Below, piece by piece: positions 1-7,966 of a DNA stretch of 64,000 bases. Under the pieces are notes generated by a model. It made no database searches, was not told where the DNA came from, and saw only the letters and a list, made by a program, of their open reading frames with translations. This stretch comes from CAZGOM01 sp964542875. Its GTDB lineage: Bacteria; Planctomycetota; Phycisphaerae; Phycisphaerales; Phycisphaeraceae. The position numbers and the translations under genes were made by a program. Numbering within the stretch: the first letter of the stretch is position 1; each line of letters begins with the position of its first letter. The stretch lies in the NCBI GenBank assembly GCA_964542875.1, contig CAZIWA010000004.1, positions 22,769 through 86,768 of the forward strand, written 5' to 3'.

Positions 1-1
1 A

Positions 2-169
2 GGCGGGCAGATCGCCGTCGTCCGGGCAGACCCTGCGGCGCAAGTCATCGTCGTGAAGTCCCAAACCGCCGGCGAAACCGCCCTGGCCCTCTCCGCCGCC
101 GTCAACATCCTCGTCGACGATACGCCCGCCGGCGCTCAAAAACCGGCGCCCAGAAAACGCGCCAAGTGA
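2..169 (+). CDS. C-terminal fragment of an unidentified protein (5' end outside window)
   Basis: An open frame runs from the window edge to a TGA at 167-169 and encodes 55 residues. The visible part has a short beta-strand-like stretch (GGQIAVVRAD, then AQVIVVKSQT), an Ala/Leu helix, and a basic tail ending KPAPRKRAK. Codon use has the high third-position GC seen in neighbours, so it is likely a real gene end. It converges with the prepilin-like gene, with only 19 nt between the two stops. I do not recognise the family, and too little is visible to assign a function. Confidence 0.6.
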   Translation, partial: GGQIAVVRADPAAQVIVVKSQTAGETALALSAAVNILVDDTPAGAQKPAPRKRAK

Positions 170-188
170 TATCGGCGAAGGCGTGCAT

Positions 189-1067
189 TTAATTCATCGA
201 CTCATGCACCCGCCACGTGTTGCGCGACGAGTCCGTATACCAGTTTCCGTACAGCCCGGGGCTCGCGGAAGGCACCTGCGCGGTGTACGCCACGCCGGGG
301 TCGCTGGCCCACTTCACATGCCCGTCGAACCACAGCCGGTTGATGCCCGTGTACCCTGCCGACCCGCCGTGCGAGTAATACCGGTAGTCGTACAAAACGC
401 TCCAGGGGTTGCGCACCGAGTCCACCACCGCCACGTTGGCGTACAGCCCATCGATCCGATACGTGCCCTTGTTCAGAAAGGTTCCATTCATCCCGCCCAG
501 TGACCGGTAGGAATAGCCGCTTCGAAAAGTCCAGGCCAGGTCGCCGGCGCTGGTCCACTGGATATTTTTCATGGTCGTGTCGGCAAAGCGTCCCACTCCG
601 CTGCCCCAGTCGCCCGCGGAAACCGTGCCGTTGTACTTGCCCTTGAACTCTGCGGCGCACCACAACACCTTGCCCCCTGAACGGTTGTAAGGGATGAACT
701 CCGTCGCCCAGATGAGCCCCAGCCCGGTCCATGTGAAGGTGCCCGGTTTATCCATCCGGATCCCCGGGCCGGAAGGCTCTTTGGCGTACACCTCTGTTTC
801 ATCCACCTGCCTGAAGGGGCCGCGGGTGGACAGGCTGTCCGGGTTATGGGCGTTGCCCGGCACTTCGTTCCGGTAACTTGCGGCGTATGTCGCCAATGCG
901 ATCCCGATTTGCCTCTGGTTGGATTGGCAGCTCGCTTTGTATGCCTGTTCCCGTGCCCCGCTCAATGCCGGCAGCAGCACGCTCAGCAACACCGCGGTAA
1001 TCGCAATCACCACCAGCATTTCGACGAGCGTGAAGCCGGGCTGACCGCGATTGGAACTCTTATCCAT
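189..1067 (-). CDS. prepilin-type N-terminal cleavage/methylation protein (DUF1559-like pseudopilin)
   Basis: This 292-residue protein has a type IV prepilin leader: a short basic stretch, then G|FTLVEMLVVIAITAVL, with the conserved Glu five residues into the mature part and a hydrophobic N-terminal helix. A prepilin peptidase should cleave it after Gly and leave it membrane-anchored. Near the C-terminus it has NRLWFDGHVKW, the DG-H-VKW signature usual in planctomycete DUF1559-type pseudopilins. Such proteins are numerous in planctomycetes and are often scattered rather than in type II secretion operons, as here. The partner or surface role is unknown. A second family member lies at 54650-55408. 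No strong Shine-Dalgarno is visible; the ATG precedes the leader directly. Confidence 0.85.
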   Translation of the reverse strand: MDKSSNRGQPGFTLVEMLVVIAITAVLLSVLLPALSGAREQAYKASCQSNQRQIGIALATYAASYRNEVPGNAHNPDSLSTRGPFRQVDETEVYAKEPSGPGIRMDKPGTFTWTGLGLIWATEFIPYNRSGGKVLWCAAEFKGKYNGTVSAGDWGSGVGRFADTTMKNIQWTSAGDLAWTFRSGYSYRSLGGMNGTFLNKGTYRIDGLYANVAVVDSVRNPWSVLYDYRYYSHGGSAGYTGINRLWFDGHVKWASDPGVAYTAQVPSASPGLYGNWYTDSSRNTWRVHESMN

Positions 1068-1132
1068 GCTCTTTTCATCTCTCTAAAAATGCCGACGTGA
1101 CAGCGGTGAGGGCAGTCGTTGAAAATAAATCA

Positions 1133-1145
1133 GTGGCTAAGCCAC
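1133..1145. promoter_or_regulatory. perfect 6-1-6 palindrome upstream of the prepilin-like gene
   Basis: GTGGCT-A-AGCCAC lies about 66 nt upstream of the prepilin start codon, followed by A+T-rich sequence. It may be an operator, but a single short palindrome gives weak support. Confidence 0.3.
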
Positions 1146-1208
1146 GGAACCGTTTATGTTATAACAATATCAAATTCCACCCCCTGCCGTCAAGGTATTT
1201 GTAAATGA

Positions 1209-1237
1209 CAACCGCCACGGAAAACCCGTGGCGGTTG
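1209..1237 (-). terminator. intrinsic terminator of the Gfo/Idh/MocA gene
   Basis: CAACCGCCACGG and CCGTGGCGGTTG form a perfect 12-bp stem with a 5-nt loop, 23 nt past the stop of the minus-strand gene ending at 1261. On the minus strand a short mixed T run (TCATTT) follows. Confidence 0.8.
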
Positions 1238-1260
1238 CATTAAATCCATTCAATCAGCGC

Positions 1261-3312
1261 TTACCCCTCAACCGGCAGCAGCTTGGTCTTCTCGCCCTTG
1301 CGATCAGCCTTGGGGATCGCCAGCCGGGCATACACGCCCCAGCCCGAGCCCTTGGCGGTGTCCTGCGCCAACATGAGTTCATTGATCCCCTTCTTAAGTT
1401 TCACCGGCACCTTGGCCCGGTCTGCGTGTGCGGGGTTGATCAACTCCGGGTCCAGATGGACCTGCTTGCCGTTGAGCCATGCGCGCACGCCGCCGTCGTA
1501 TCCCAGCAGCAGGTCATACGTCCCAGCCTGGGCCGCGTGCACCTTAAACCCGATGAACACAATGCCGTCCTGCGATCCCACAAGCTGATGGATGTTCACA
1601 AAGCCTGGCGCATGCGCCTCACACATCCCGCGCATCCAGCCGGCCTTGTCTTTAAGGGCAACGGCCTTCGCACCCTTTAAGCCGTCTTTCGTCTTGGAGT
1701 GGATCTTGGACACCATGGGGTTCACCAGGAAAGGCGCGGTCCACTTGTCGCCCGCCTTGGGCGCGCCGCGCTTGGCGCTCAGTTTCGTTACGCTCTTCTT
1801 GAGCTTGGCGTACTCCCCTTTAAGCCGCTTGGCGTAGTCGTTTTTGCTGACGATGGGCGCATCCCCCACGGTGAGCAGTTCGCCCAGCACACGCGCCGCG
1901 GTGGAGTCGGGATACAAATCCACCATCACCTGCGCCTGCTTCTGCACCGTCTGCAGCGCTTCCAGCTGCGGCATGAATTTTTCCGCCAGCTTTAACGCCT
2001 CGTCGGGCTCCTGCAGGTCCGGCGCCACCAGGGACCAGTCTCTGTAGGCCCGGTACGTTCCCGTCAGCTTGATCAGGTCCTTCATGCACTGGGCGAACCC
2101 CAGGGTGATGGATTCATCCGCGCCTTTTGGGAACAGCCCGTTTTTGTAGTCAAAGCGTACCTGGGCGAAATGGTCGTTCCGGTAGGCGTCGCGCTGCTTC
2201 TTGTCGCGCAGGTCGGGGATGTCCATCGGCTGCCCGTTGAGCGTGCCTGATTTGAACGCCAGGATGCCCTGCATGGTGCAGTCCGCAGCGCCGTAGACGT
2301 CAAACGGCCCGGGAATGCCTTCCAGGATGTGCCTGGCGAAGTAGTACATCACCCAGAAGTCTCCGCCCCCGTGCCCGGTCTTGGCGGCCAGTTCGCCCAG
2401 CTCATCCCACGTGGGAATCACCTTCAGTTTCGGCGACCGGCCCGACGCACCAAGCCGGACCGTGAAGTTCCAGTCATCCCCCTCAGCGGCCCCCAGCGTG
2501 CCCCAGATCCGCTGCTGATGCGTGTCGTTGGACGTCGCGCCCATCAGGTTCCGCACCACCGATCCGTTGGACATATTGATCAGCGACGGCGTCGGTCCGC
2601 CCATGCCGTAGTTCTTGCCTTTCATGGGGTACCCTGCCATCGTCACTTCGCTGGGCAGCGTGGTCACACGCGTGGGCCGCAGGCCGGTGATATACATCAT
2701 CGGCCCCAGGGAGTGCGTGTTGTAATAGTGGAAGTTCAGCCAGCTTCGCCAGGAGTGCGCCTGGTTCCCGGGGATCACCGGCGAGCCGTCCCCATAGGTG
2801 TACGCCAGCGACCGGCATTCATGCACGTACTCGTACTCGGCGTATGCCAGCTCGCCAAACAAGCCTTCTTTCCACTTGCGCTGAAGCCACATGTTCGACC
2901 GGCTGTAAGGGTAGTTCTCCGCCATCTGGTAAACCTTGCCGGACTTCTCCACCGCTTCCACCAGCTCCACGCCCTGGGCCATGGTGTGGAACGCCGTCAC
3001 CTCTGAAAGCACATGCTTGCCGGCCTTGAGGCACTTGACGGCATCGGGGCCGTGTTCCGGGCAGTACGTCGCCAGCAGCACGGCGTCGATGTCCTGAGCC
3101 AGAAACTTGTCGACGTCGTCGGTCACAAACGAGTCGGGGCTGTTTTTGCTGAAGTTCTCACGCAGGTGCTGGTTGAAGTCGCACCCGGCCACCACGTCGA
3201 TGTTGAGTGCTTCGCACGTCTTGAAGAACGACATCCCGCGCCCCAGGCCCCAGATGCCCAGCTTGATGCGTTTGTCGGTCTTGAACACCTTGGAACTGCT
3301 GCTTTTTGCCAT
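1261..3312 (-). CDS. Gfo/Idh/MocA-family protein with an extra C-terminal beta-sandwich-like domain
   Basis: The N-terminal half has a Rossmann fold (GIWGLGRGMSFF near residue 20) and the usual Gfo/Idh/MocA layout, suggesting NAD(P)-dependent sugar or inositol-type oxidoreduction. There are two oddities. The EKP motif that normally carries the catalytic Lys reads SEVTAF here, so the Lys is missing. At 683 residues it is also far longer than the family's 330-450. Residues from about 520 to the end look like a PA14/carbohydrate-binding type beta-sandwich (LLLGYDGGVRAWLNGK, later LKKGINELMLAQD). There is no signal peptide, so it is probably cytoplasmic. It is divergently arranged with the exported protein at 3618. 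Substrate unknown. Confidence 0.8.
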   Translation of the reverse strand: MAKSSSSKVFKTDKRIKLGIWGLGRGMSFFKTCEALNIDVVAGCDFNQHLRENFSKNSPDSFVTDDVDKFLAQDIDAVLLATYCPEHGPDAVKCLKAGKHVLSEVTAFHTMAQGVELVEAVEKSGKVYQMAENYPYSRSNMWLQRKWKEGLFGELAYAEYEYVHECRSLAYTYGDGSPVIPGNQAHSWRSWLNFHYYNTHSLGPMMYITGLRPTRVTTLPSEVTMAGYPMKGKNYGMGGPTPSLINMSNGSVVRNLMGATSNDTHQQRIWGTLGAAEGDDWNFTVRLGASGRSPKLKVIPTWDELGELAAKTGHGGGDFWVMYYFARHILEGIPGPFDVYGAADCTMQGILAFKSGTLNGQPMDIPDLRDKKQRDAYRNDHFAQVRFDYKNGLFPKGADESITLGFAQCMKDLIKLTGTYRAYRDWSLVAPDLQEPDEALKLAEKFMPQLEALQTVQKQAQVMVDLYPDSTAARVLGELLTVGDAPIVSKNDYAKRLKGEYAKLKKSVTKLSAKRGAPKAGDKWTAPFLVNPMVSKIHSKTKDGLKGAKAVALKDKAGWMRGMCEAHAPGFVNIHQLVGSQDGIVFIGFKVHAAQAGTYDLLLGYDGGVRAWLNGKQVHLDPELINPAHADRAKVPVKLKKGINELMLAQDTAKGSGWGVYARLAIPKADRKGEKTKLLPVEG

Positions 3313-3430
3313 TTGGATGTTGCCTTGTTGAAGAGATCTTCATGGGAGAAGTGAATTTAAAAACCCGAGCGACTCTATCCCCCCCTCTTTGCGCTGCAAG
3401 CGTTTTTGTCTCTAAAACCGGTTTTTAATG

Positions 3431-3533
3431 TCATATCAAGTGTTTTGGCGCTCCCGCTTCTCTTTTTCAGCGGTTTCCCGGGCCTTGGCCTGTTTTAATA
3501 ACGCGTTTAAACATGACAAAACACGTCATATGA
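3431..3533. promoter_or_regulatory. divergent control region with two oppositely oriented copies of CAAAACACNTNATATGA
   Basis: The 305-nt gap between the divergent genes at 3312 and 3618 holds CAAAACACTTGATATGA on the minus strand at 3431-3447 and CAAAACACGTCATATGA on the plus strand at 3517-3533. They match at 15 of 17 positions. Between them, AACGCGTT (3500-3507) is a perfect palindrome with a LacI-type central CG. The plus-strand copy also contains ATGAC-N7-GTCAT (overlapping its 5' end). This looks like a shared operator or promoter pair that coordinates both genes; the regulator is unknown. Confidence 0.5.
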
Positions 3534-3617
3534 AACTTGCCAGCCCTCCCGAGCGTCTGTAGAAGACCTGTGCCGGGGAAATAACGATTCACTTCAAAAA
3601 ATCAAAGGAAACCCGGC

Positions 3618-4835
3618 ATGCTGTCCCAAACGTCCTCACGTCTTGTCTTAAGCGCCCTGGTTCTGGGCCTCTCTTCACTGGTCACATTCCCTGCTTTCGC
3701 CGTCGATCCGGCCCCCGCCACCCAGCCCGCCGGGAAAAAAGCCGCGCCCATCAAGAGCGCCACTTTCGTTCCCGGGCAGGGTTTTCAGGTCAACTCCAAG
3801 CCTTTCTTCCCCGTCATGCTCTACAGCGCCAAGACATCCCCTGAAGAGCTCGCCGAGTTCCACAAGCAGGGCTACAACGTTCTCACCGTCAACAAGCCTG
3901 AGGACGCCGAAAAAGCCTGGGGCGCTGGCTTCTATCTCGCTCAGCACGCCTACCCCAAAAAGCCGCCGACCCAGGTCGAAGGCACTCTCTTTGGCATTGG
4001 CATGGACAGCCCCATGCTCAACTTCAAAAAAGACCCCATTGCCCAGTCCAAGGAGGACTTGGAAAAAGTCCAGAAGCTGCTTCCGGATCGCCCGGTTTTT
4101 CACGCCATCGGCTACTGGGTCAACGAACCCGAAGGCGTTGAGAAAAACGTGCTTCCTTCTGCCGCGCAGTACGACGACCTCGTAAACACCATCGACGTGA
4201 GCGCCCCCTACCTCTACCCCGTCCCTTACCAGCCCATCAGCACCGTGGGCGACGCCGTCGCCCGGGCACGCAAGGCCTCAGCCGGCAAAAAAGCCATCCT
4301 CCCCATCCTCCAGCTTTTCACCTGGGACAAAGACCTTCGGTACCCCACCCCCGCAGAACTCCGCGAAATGGTGTGGCTCGCCGTCGCCGCCGGCGCGGAC
4401 GGCATCGGCTATTACGACTACAGCTACGTCTCCGGCAAGAAGGACACCAACATTGCCAAGGAGCAGCCCGAGCTCTGGAAGACTGCGGGGAGCATCAATG
4501 CCGACCTCAACTTTTTCGCTTCGAAGATCGCGGGCTTAAAGGAAGTCACCCCCACCGCCACCCTCAAGGAACCCAAGCCGGGCCAAGCCACCATCCGCCA
4601 ATGGGGCAGCGATAAAAAGGGCGCGCTTCTCCTGGTCAACACCGGCGAAGAGCCTGTGACCGCAGGCCTTAAGTTTTCAGGCTCGCAGTCCGTGACCAGC
4701 CGGATAATCCGTTTCAATGACCCTGAGGGCCATGCCTCCTCGAATGCTCCCGCGTCCAATCTGATCACCACGGGAGTTCCCGCCCATTCCAAAATCCTCA
4801 TCCTCTGGGGCGATGCGGCCTTCACCAAGTTCTAA
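3618..4835 (+). CDS. exported protein with a TIM-barrel / glycoside-hydrolase-like domain
   Basis: This 405-residue protein starts with a Sec signal peptide (hydrophobic core LVLSALVLGLSSLVTF, cleavage around AFA-VDP), then a short Pro/Ala/Thr/Gln linker. The rest (about 45-320) alternates strands and helices in a TIM-barrel pattern, with elements resembling clan GH-A-like putative glycosidases (YWVNEPEG, then ADGIGYYDYSYV). The last ~80 residues look like a small beta domain. A role in polysaccharide degradation in the periplasm or outside is an inference; catalytic acids cannot be assigned. An AAAGGAAA Shine-Dalgarno-like stretch sits just upstream of the ATG. Confidence 0.65.
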   Translation: MLSQTSSRLVLSALVLGLSSLVTFPAFAVDPAPATQPAGKKAAPIKSATFVPGQGFQVNSKPFFPVMLYSAKTSPEELAEFHKQGYNVLTVNKPEDAEKAWGAGFYLAQHAYPKKPPTQVEGTLFGIGMDSPMLNFKKDPIAQSKEDLEKVQKLLPDRPVFHAIGYWVNEPEGVEKNVLPSAAQYDDLVNTIDVSAPYLYPVPYQPISTVGDAVARARKASAGKKAILPILQLFTWDKDLRYPTPAELREMVWLAVAAGADGIGYYDYSYVSGKKDTNIAKEQPELWKTAGSINADLNFFASKIAGLKEVTPTATLKEPKPGQATIRQWGSDKKGALLLVNTGEEPVTAGLKFSGSQSVTSRIIRFNDPEGHASSNAPASNLITTGVPAHSKILILWGDAAFTKF

Positions 4836-4860
4836 ACGCTCCCGGCGAAGCCGACCAACA

Positions 4861-4891
4861 AAAAACGGGCCCCACAGCGGGGCCCGTTTTT
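4861..4891. terminator. bidirectional intrinsic terminator
   Basis: AAAAACGGGCCCC / GGGGCCCGTTTTT is a perfect 13-bp inverted repeat around ACAGC, with an A run on one side and a T run on the other. It serves the plus gene ending at 4835 and the minus gene ending at 4920. Confidence 0.9.
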
Positions 4892-4919
4892 CATTTTGGT
4901 GCAGCTTCAAAACCCCGCG

Positions 4920-5237
4920 TTACGAAATCACATCCCCCGCAGCCTCAATCGCTTTGCTTGCAAGACCTCCGACGACTTCCACCCCGGTCTCAAGCGCCTT
5001 GGACGCCGCTTCGCCGGTTATCGTCGCGCCTGCCTCAATCAATTCGACCGTCGCATCCCCCACCACATCCCGCAGCAACGACGGCTCGGAATTCATCGGT
5101 TCAATGCCCCCGTGCGTCCGGGTGATGGGCTCACCCTCGACATTCAAATGTCTGGCTTGCGCCGCCGAAGCGGCCACCACTTGGATGTTTGGGCCTTTGC
5201 GTTTGGGCTTGCCCGGTTTATTCGTGTTTGTGAACAC
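4920..5237 (-). CDS. small protein with basic N-terminus and acidic Ala-rich helix; second gene of a pair
   Basis: A GTG start is supported by AAGGGG seven nt upstream. The 105-residue product has a Lys/Pro-rich basic N-terminus (NKPGKPKRKGP), a variable middle, and from about residue 56 an Ala/Gly/Val-rich stretch with regularly spaced Glu and Asp (GEAASKALETGVEVVGG). This predicts one or more long amphipathic helices. There is no signal peptide or membrane segment. It starts only 29 nt after the similar small gene at 5267-5494, so the two probably form an operon. I do not recognise the family. A self-assembling or lipid- or partner-binding helix is possible, but this is speculation. Confidence 0.6.
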   Translation of the reverse strand: MFTNTNKPGKPKRKGPNIQVVAASAAQARHLNVEGEPITRTHGGIEPMNSEPSLLRDVVGDATVELIEAGATITGEAASKALETGVEVVGGLASKAIEAAGDVIS

Positions 5238-5266
5238 TGTGGATCCCCTTGAATCGGAATGTTGGT

Positions 5267-5494
5267 TTACAGCCCGCCCAGAATTTCGCCTGCGACATTG
5301 GCAGCCGCTTCCGCCGCTGCGCTCACCACGTTCGTCGCGACTTCAATCACCCCGCCTGCGGCCGTGCTGCCGGCTTCTGCCGTGGCTCCGGTCACAACTT
5401 CCGCAACCGTGCCTGCCGTCTGCGCCACGCCGCTGACGGTCTCGCTCGCCACCGTCGCTGCCGCGTCGCCTAAGGTTGATTTGTTGTTTTCCAT
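5267..5494 (-). CDS. 75-residue Ala-rich, almost purely acidic small protein; first gene of a pair
   Basis: After Lys5 the protein has no Lys or Arg; Glu recurs at roughly 8-11 residue steps (about 18, 32, 40, 51, 61, 69) in a background of Ala, Val, Gly and Thr. That suggests an amphipathic helical repeat (for example TVAEVVTGATAEAGS). The C-terminal part resembles that of the next gene, and the two may be distant paralogues. No signal peptide. G-rich sequence precedes the ATG, but it is not a clear Shine-Dalgarno. A low-complexity frame could be spurious, but the tight 29-nt link to a partner of like composition argues for a real gene. Confidence 0.55.
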   Translation of the reverse strand: MENNKSTLGDAAATVASETVSGVAQTAGTVAEVVTGATAEAGSTAAGGVIEVATNVVSAAAEAAANVAGEILGGL

Positions 5495-5583
5495 GACACC
5501 ACATTACCCCCGCCCCCACCCCCATCTCACGGAATTTTTGCACCCTCATTCTCAAACCGGCTCAACCCCAAACCCAAGCAAAA

Positions 5584-6642
5584 TCACCATTTCATCACTT
5601 CCTGGGTTTTCTCCCACACCATCTCGATCGTCACTTGGGAAATCAGCGTTTGATCGTCCTTCTGCCCGCGATAGTCGAACTTTTCCATCGTCTTGGCGCT
5701 GGGTGCCTGCACCACGGAGCTCTCGCGCCGGTACGGGCCCACCAGCCTCGGGTCCGTGGGGCCAAACACCGATACCACCGGCCGGTCGAACCCCACCGCG
5801 ATGTGCACCGGTGCGGAGTCGTTGCACACCACCACGCTGGCGTTTTCGATCAGCGCCATCATTTCCCCCACCTTGGTGCTTGGCGCGATGAGCCTCCCGG
5901 GCATGCCAACCAGCGACATGAGCTTGTCGACCACCGGCTTCTCGCTGGGCGCTGCCAGGATCACCCCGCTGGACCCCGCTTTGCCGGATTCCAAAAGCCG
6001 CCTGGTGATTTCTGCAAAGCGTTCCACCGGCCAGCACTTGCACAGCCACTTGGCGGTCGGCGCGATCACGAAATAGCCATTGGGTTCCGGGTTCACGTCC
6101 CCCGCCATCAGTGTTGATTTAGCCCATGCCCGGTCTTGCGCGCATGTGTAAAGCCGCATGTCGTGGCTGATCTCATACCCTTCCGCCGCCAGCAGACCCA
6201 GCATCCGGTCCACCGCGTGCAGGCCCCAGTCCACCGAGTGCTTGTGGTTGTAAAACAGCCACCCGCCCTCACGCGCATTGGTGAACCCCAGGCGTTTGGG
6301 CGCGCCTGTGATGCCTGTGAAAAACCCCGACCGCAAAAGCCCTTGCAGGTCCACCACCAGGTCGTATTTCACGGACCTGAGGCTTTTAAGCCAGACCCAC
6401 ACATCCCGGATCGCCGCCGGGCTGTGCCACAGCGAGGAAAACTTACCTCTGGCAAACGGAATCACCGCGCGCACGTCCGGGTGATAGCGCACGGCCGCGC
6501 CAAACGCATCATGCACCATCCAATCGATGGTGGCATCCGGGTGCGCCTTTCTGAGCGTGACCAGGCACGGCACCGTCCGACTCACATCCCCCAACGCCGT
6601 CGGCCGGACAATCAAGATTCTTGACGCTTTCGTAACCGTCAT
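5584..6642 (-). CDS. glycosyltransferase family 9 (ADP-heptose:LPS heptosyltransferase-like)
   Basis: The 352-residue product shows GT-B fold landmarks of GT9: RILIVRPTALGDVSRTVP at the N-terminus, then DLVVDLQGLLRSG, and in the C-terminal half FVIAPTAKW, VVCNDSAPVHIAVGF and VVSVFGPTDP. The D-S-A-P-x-H signature binds the nucleotide-sugar. Family members transfer heptose to lipid A-Kdo2 at the inner face of the inner membrane. The exact donor and acceptor are not provable here. I chose the ATG 39 nt inside the longest frame because family members begin a few residues before this strand; 6681 is an alternative. No LPS cluster is adjacent. Confidence 0.85.
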   Translation of the reverse strand: MTVTKASRILIVRPTALGDVSRTVPCLVTLRKAHPDATIDWMVHDAFGAAVRYHPDVRAVIPFARGKFSSLWHSPAAIRDVWVWLKSLRSVKYDLVVDLQGLLRSGFFTGITGAPKRLGFTNAREGGWLFYNHKHSVDWGLHAVDRMLGLLAAEGYEISHDMRLYTCAQDRAWAKSTLMAGDVNPEPNGYFVIAPTAKWLCKCWPVERFAEITRRLLESGKAGSSGVILAAPSEKPVVDKLMSLVGMPGRLIAPSTKVGEMMALIENASVVVCNDSAPVHIAVGFDRPVVSVFGPTDPRLVGPYRRESSVVQAPSAKTMEKFDYRGQKDDQTLISQVTIEMVWEKTQEVMKW

Positions 6643-6696
6643 AAGCCAGCCTATGATCCGCGACATGCCCCCCAAGGGCAAGGCTGCGCAGGACAG

Positions 6697-6817
6697 GTCT
6701 GGGGTCTCGGGTCTGGGGTTTGGTCAGAAATAGAAGGTTTTAATCAGTTTTTAGCTCGATATACCCCGTCCATCTTCTTTACTTCTAACCAGACCCCAGA
6801 CCTTGAACCCCAGACCC
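6697..6817. repeat. long imperfect inverted repeat built from GGTCTGGGGT units
   Basis: The left arm (6697-6730) and the reverse complement of the right arm (6783-6816) match at about 29 of 34 positions. Each arm contains two tandem copies of GGTCTGGGGT. The pair lies in the divergent region between the GT9 gene and the phosphoesterase and could form a ~34-bp stem with a 52-nt loop. It has no T-tract, so it looks more like a mobile or REP-type palindrome than a terminator. Confidence 0.65.
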
Positions 6818-6963
6818 TTCCTCATTCCCGCTTTCCCCCACCCTTCCCACCCACGCTTGCCTCGGGTGCAAGCAAGCATCACCCGTGTTATGTTGATATG
6901 AACTTGGGCGTCAGGTCGCCCAGGCGCCTCCCTGGTGCCGTCTTTTATTTCATACGGGTGACT

Positions 6964-7734
6964 ATGACGACGCCTGTTGCGCTTATTTCTGATATCCATG
7001 GCAACCTTGACGCCCTTCAGGTCGTCCTTGCGGATATCAAACGCAGGTCCATACCCACCACGCTCTGCCTTGGGGACATCATCGGCTACGGCCCCAATCC
7101 CAAGGAATGCCTCGATCTGGTCATGGAGAATTGCAACTGGTCCCTCATGGGCAACCACGACTTTGCCGTTCTCTATGAACCCACCAGCTTCAACGCCAGC
7201 GCCGAGGCCGCAGCCTACTGGACGCGCCGCGAAATCGAGAGCGAACCAGACATCAACAAGGCCCGTAAGCGCTGGGAATACCTGGGTAATCTGAAAATCC
7301 GCGAAAAGTTCGGCGAAACCCTCTGCGTCCACGCCTCACCCCGCCGGCCCATCAACGAATACATCTTCCCCGACGACGTCATCAACAACCAGCCCAAGCT
7401 CGAAGCCATCTTTGAACGCTTCGACGCCCGCTGCTTCGTCGGCCACACCCACGTCCCCGGTGTGTTCACCAACGAGCCCGACTTCTTCCAGCCCACCGAT
7501 CTGAAAGACCAGACCTTTCACTTCAAGTTCGGCAACGGCGAAAAGTACATCATCAACCCCGGCTCCGTCGGCCAGCCCCGCGACCGCGATCCCCGGTCCA
7601 GCTACGCCATCATCACCGATGACAAAGTCGAGTTCATCCGGCTCGACTACAACATCCAGAACGTCATCAATAAAGTAAAACGCATCGACGAACTCTCCGA
7701 CTTCCTTGGCCTGCGTCTCCTCGAAGGCCGGTAA
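6964..7734 (+). CDS. calcineurin-like metallophosphoesterase (YfcE/MJ0936-type)
   Basis: The 256-residue protein has the dimetal phosphoesterase motifs in order: SDIHGNLDAL near residue 9, LGDIIGYGP, GNHDFAV, and GHTHVPG, with NPGSVGQPRD near the C-terminus as in the YfcE group. These bind two divalent metals and cleave phosphodiesters or monoesters; the substrate is unknown and could be a cyclic nucleotide or phosphoprotein. There is no signal peptide, so it is cytoplasmic. The start is the ATG just before the first beta strand; an upstream in-frame ATG at 6898 would add a basic tail that does not fit the family. Confidence 0.85.
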   Translation: MTTPVALISDIHGNLDALQVVLADIKRRSIPTTLCLGDIIGYGPNPKECLDLVMENCNWSLMGNHDFAVLYEPTSFNASAEAAAYWTRREIESEPDINKARKRWEYLGNLKIREKFGETLCVHASPRRPINEYIFPDDVINNQPKLEAIFERFDARCFVGHTHVPGVFTNEPDFFQPTDLKDQTFHFKFGNGEKYIINPGSVGQPRDRDPRSSYAIITDDKVEFIRLDYNIQNVINKVKRIDELSDFLGLRLLEGR

Positions 7735-7740
7735 TCCCCC

Positions 7741-7787
7741 TTGGGTGGCACAGCCCGCAGCCGTGTTGTGTCCGGGCCACGCGCCAA
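7741..7787. repeat. dispersed intergenic repeat, copy A
   Basis: TGGGTGGCACAGCCCGCAG followed by CCGTGTTGTGTCCGGGCCACGCGCCAA up to 7787. It aligns with 36133-36182 over nearly the whole length, including identical TGGGTGGC starts and ACGCGCCAA ends. GTGGC / GGCCAC can pair. Confidence 0.6.
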
Positions 7788-7821
7788 CAAAAGCCCCTCG
7801 CCCATCATCCCACCAAAAAAC

Positions 7822-7846
7822 CGTTAGCCCGACGCGTCAGCGAGGG
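7822..7846. repeat. planctomycete-type short intergenic repeat (GCCCGACGCGTCAGCGAGGG)
   Basis: CGTTAGCCCGACGCG then TCAGCGAGGG closely resembles a sequence I recall as recurring between genes in planctomycete genomes. Only one copy is in this window, so its repeat status rests on memory. The rest of the 7735-7966 gap shows no further gene or signal. Confidence 0.45.
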
Positions 7847-7966
7847 TATTTGGGCATGAGCCCGACCTTCCGCACACCCCTCAAAATCACACGACTCACC
7901 GCAACGCCATTTCCCCTCTGCCACATCCAACATCTTCCATCTTACATCGAGCATTCCTGAATCCCC

